Source: Flavobacteriaceae bacterium
GTDB taxonomy: Bacteria; Bacteroidota; Bacteroidia; Flavobacteriales; Flavobacteriaceae
Direction of reading: 5' to 3'
DNA: 6,918 nt
NCBI GenBank assembly: GCA_013214425.1
Contig: JABSPN010000163.1
Coordinates: 1 to 6,918 of the forward strand
A program made the position numbers and the translations under genes. Position 1 is the stretch's first letter. Every line of letters begins with the position of its first letter. Below the pieces are notes generated by a model that was not told the DNA's origin, made no database searches, and saw only the letters and a list, made by a program, of their open reading frames with translations. Below, piece after piece: positions 6,418 to 6,918 of the stretch.

Positions 6418-6425
6418 AACTCTCA
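6398..6425 (+). repeat. Inverted repeat around the fabI -7 element
   Basis: TGAGAGTT (6398-6405) and AACTCTCA (6418-6425) are perfect 8-base inverted copies separated by 12 bases, and those 12 bases contain the -7 element of the predicted fabI promoter. The symmetry centre lies within the -7 element, and the right arm covers the predicted transcription start. This placement suits a repressor operator. As RNA it would be an 8-pair hairpin with no U-tract after it, so it does not look like a terminator on either strand. Confidence 0.45.
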
Positions 6426-6450
6426 AATAACAACACAAACATACAGGATC

Positions 6451-6918
6451 ATGTATAATTTATTAAAAGGAAAAAAGGGAATTATTTTTGGAGCATTAGA
6501 TGAGAACTCAATTGCCTGGAAAACAGCAGAAAGAGTTCATGAAGAAGGAGGGGAGTTTGTTTTAACTAATGCGCCTATCGCCATGAGAATGGGGAAAATT
6601 AATGAACTGGCTGAAAAGACTGGATCGCAAATAATCCCTGCCGACGCTACGAATCTTGAAGATTTACAAAATTTGGTAGACCAGGCTATGGAAATTTTAG
6701 GCGGAAAATTAGATTTTTTATTACACTCTATTGGAATGTCGGTAAATGTTCGTAAGAAAAGAGCATATACAGATCAAAACTACGATTGGACTCAAAAAGG
6801 ATGGGATGTTTCTGCTGTATCCTTTCATAAAACAATGCAAACTTTATACAAGTCAGATGCGATGAACGAATGGGGAAGTAGCGTAGCCTTAACCTATATG
6901 GCAGCACAAAGAACATTC
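6451..6918 (+). CDS. fabI: Enoyl-[acyl-carrier-protein] reductase, N-terminal part (3' end outside window)
   Basis: NADH-dependent reductase of the last step of fatty-acid elongation, in the cytoplasm. The first 156 residues are visible and the frame is open to the right edge; a full protein of about 270 residues is expected. It belongs to the short-chain dehydrogenase fold: MYNLLKGKKGIIFGALDENSIAW holds the dinucleotide-binding turn (GALDENSIAW replaces the GVA.K.SIA of E. coli-type FabI). PADATNLEDL at 63-72 is the adenine-side acidic turn, and LLHSIGMS at 90-97 is the FabI signature HSIG. LTYMAAQR at 147-154 corresponds to the E. coli S-Y-L-G-A-E-R strand, with Tyr149 at the position of Tyr146. 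The catalytic Tyr156 and Lys163 equivalents lie beyond the window. The insert around 98-145 (VRKKRAYTDQNYDW..KGWDVSAVSFHKTMQ) I recall as typical of the Bacteroidota version. It has its own promoter upstream. Confidence 0.9.
   Translation, partial: MYNLLKGKKGIIFGALDENSIAWKTAERVHEEGGEFVLTNAPIAMRMGKINELAEKTGSQIIPADATNLEDLQNLVDQAMEILGGKLDFLLHSIGMSVNVRKKRAYTDQNYDWTQKGWDVSAVSFHKTMQTLYKSDAMNEWGSSVALTYMAAQRTF

Noticed and set aside
6483..6490. TATTTTTG inside the start of fabI as a promoter
   Set aside because: It matches the -7 consensus but lies inside the coding sequence. Such matches are expected by chance in AT-rich DNA, which also limits confidence in -7 elements lacking a -33 TTG.
6728..6916. 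Minus-strand open frame at the right edge
   Set aside because: It is antisense to the FabI frame, which carries the HSIG signature and stays open to the edge.

Overview
The window looks like ordinary core chromosome of a Bacteroidota bacterium, most likely a member of the Flavobacteriaceae. The evidence is AT-rich DNA, almost no Shine-Dalgarno sequences, promoter-like TAnnTTTG (-7) elements of the Bacteroidota type, and genes in their flavobacterial form: a Bacteroidota-type omega subunit, a DUF4835/PorD protein and a DUF6913-like protein. All genes are on the + strand and the stretch is densely packed.

Layout. At 1-293 is the 3' end of a DUF6913-like gene, joined by a TAATG overlap to dapA (293-1168, lysine and diaminopimelate synthesis). 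A 204-base gap (1169-1372) carries two copies of the octamer TAATTTTG. A tight cluster follows: bamD (1373-2197, outer-membrane assembly lipoprotein), rpoZ (2200-2532, RNA polymerase omega), coaBC (2542-3750, coenzyme A synthesis) and a porD-like gene (3743-4636, type IX secretion). Gaps between these are 2 and 9 bases, then an 8-base overlap, so they are probably one transcript. A 79-base gap with its own -7 element precedes recN (4716-6371, DNA repair), which starts at TTG. A gap of about 80 bases then holds a possible weak terminator, a complete -33/-7 promoter and an inverted repeat around the -7 element. It leads into fabI (6451 to the right edge, fatty-acid synthesis), which is cut by the window.

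How the genes fit together. Most products serve basic growth of a Gram-negative cell. DapA feeds peptidoglycan and lysine, BamD and PorD serve the outer membrane and secretion, CoaBC and FabI serve CoA and fatty-acid synthesis, omega is part of RNA polymerase, and RecN repairs breaks. I see no mobile element, CRISPR array, RNA gene, toxin-antitoxin pair or defence system, and no undescribed multi-gene system. The points worth a second look are regulatory (bamD start and promoters, recN start palindrome, inverted repeat over the fabI promoter) and residue-level (CoaBC clamp, DapA active and allosteric sites).
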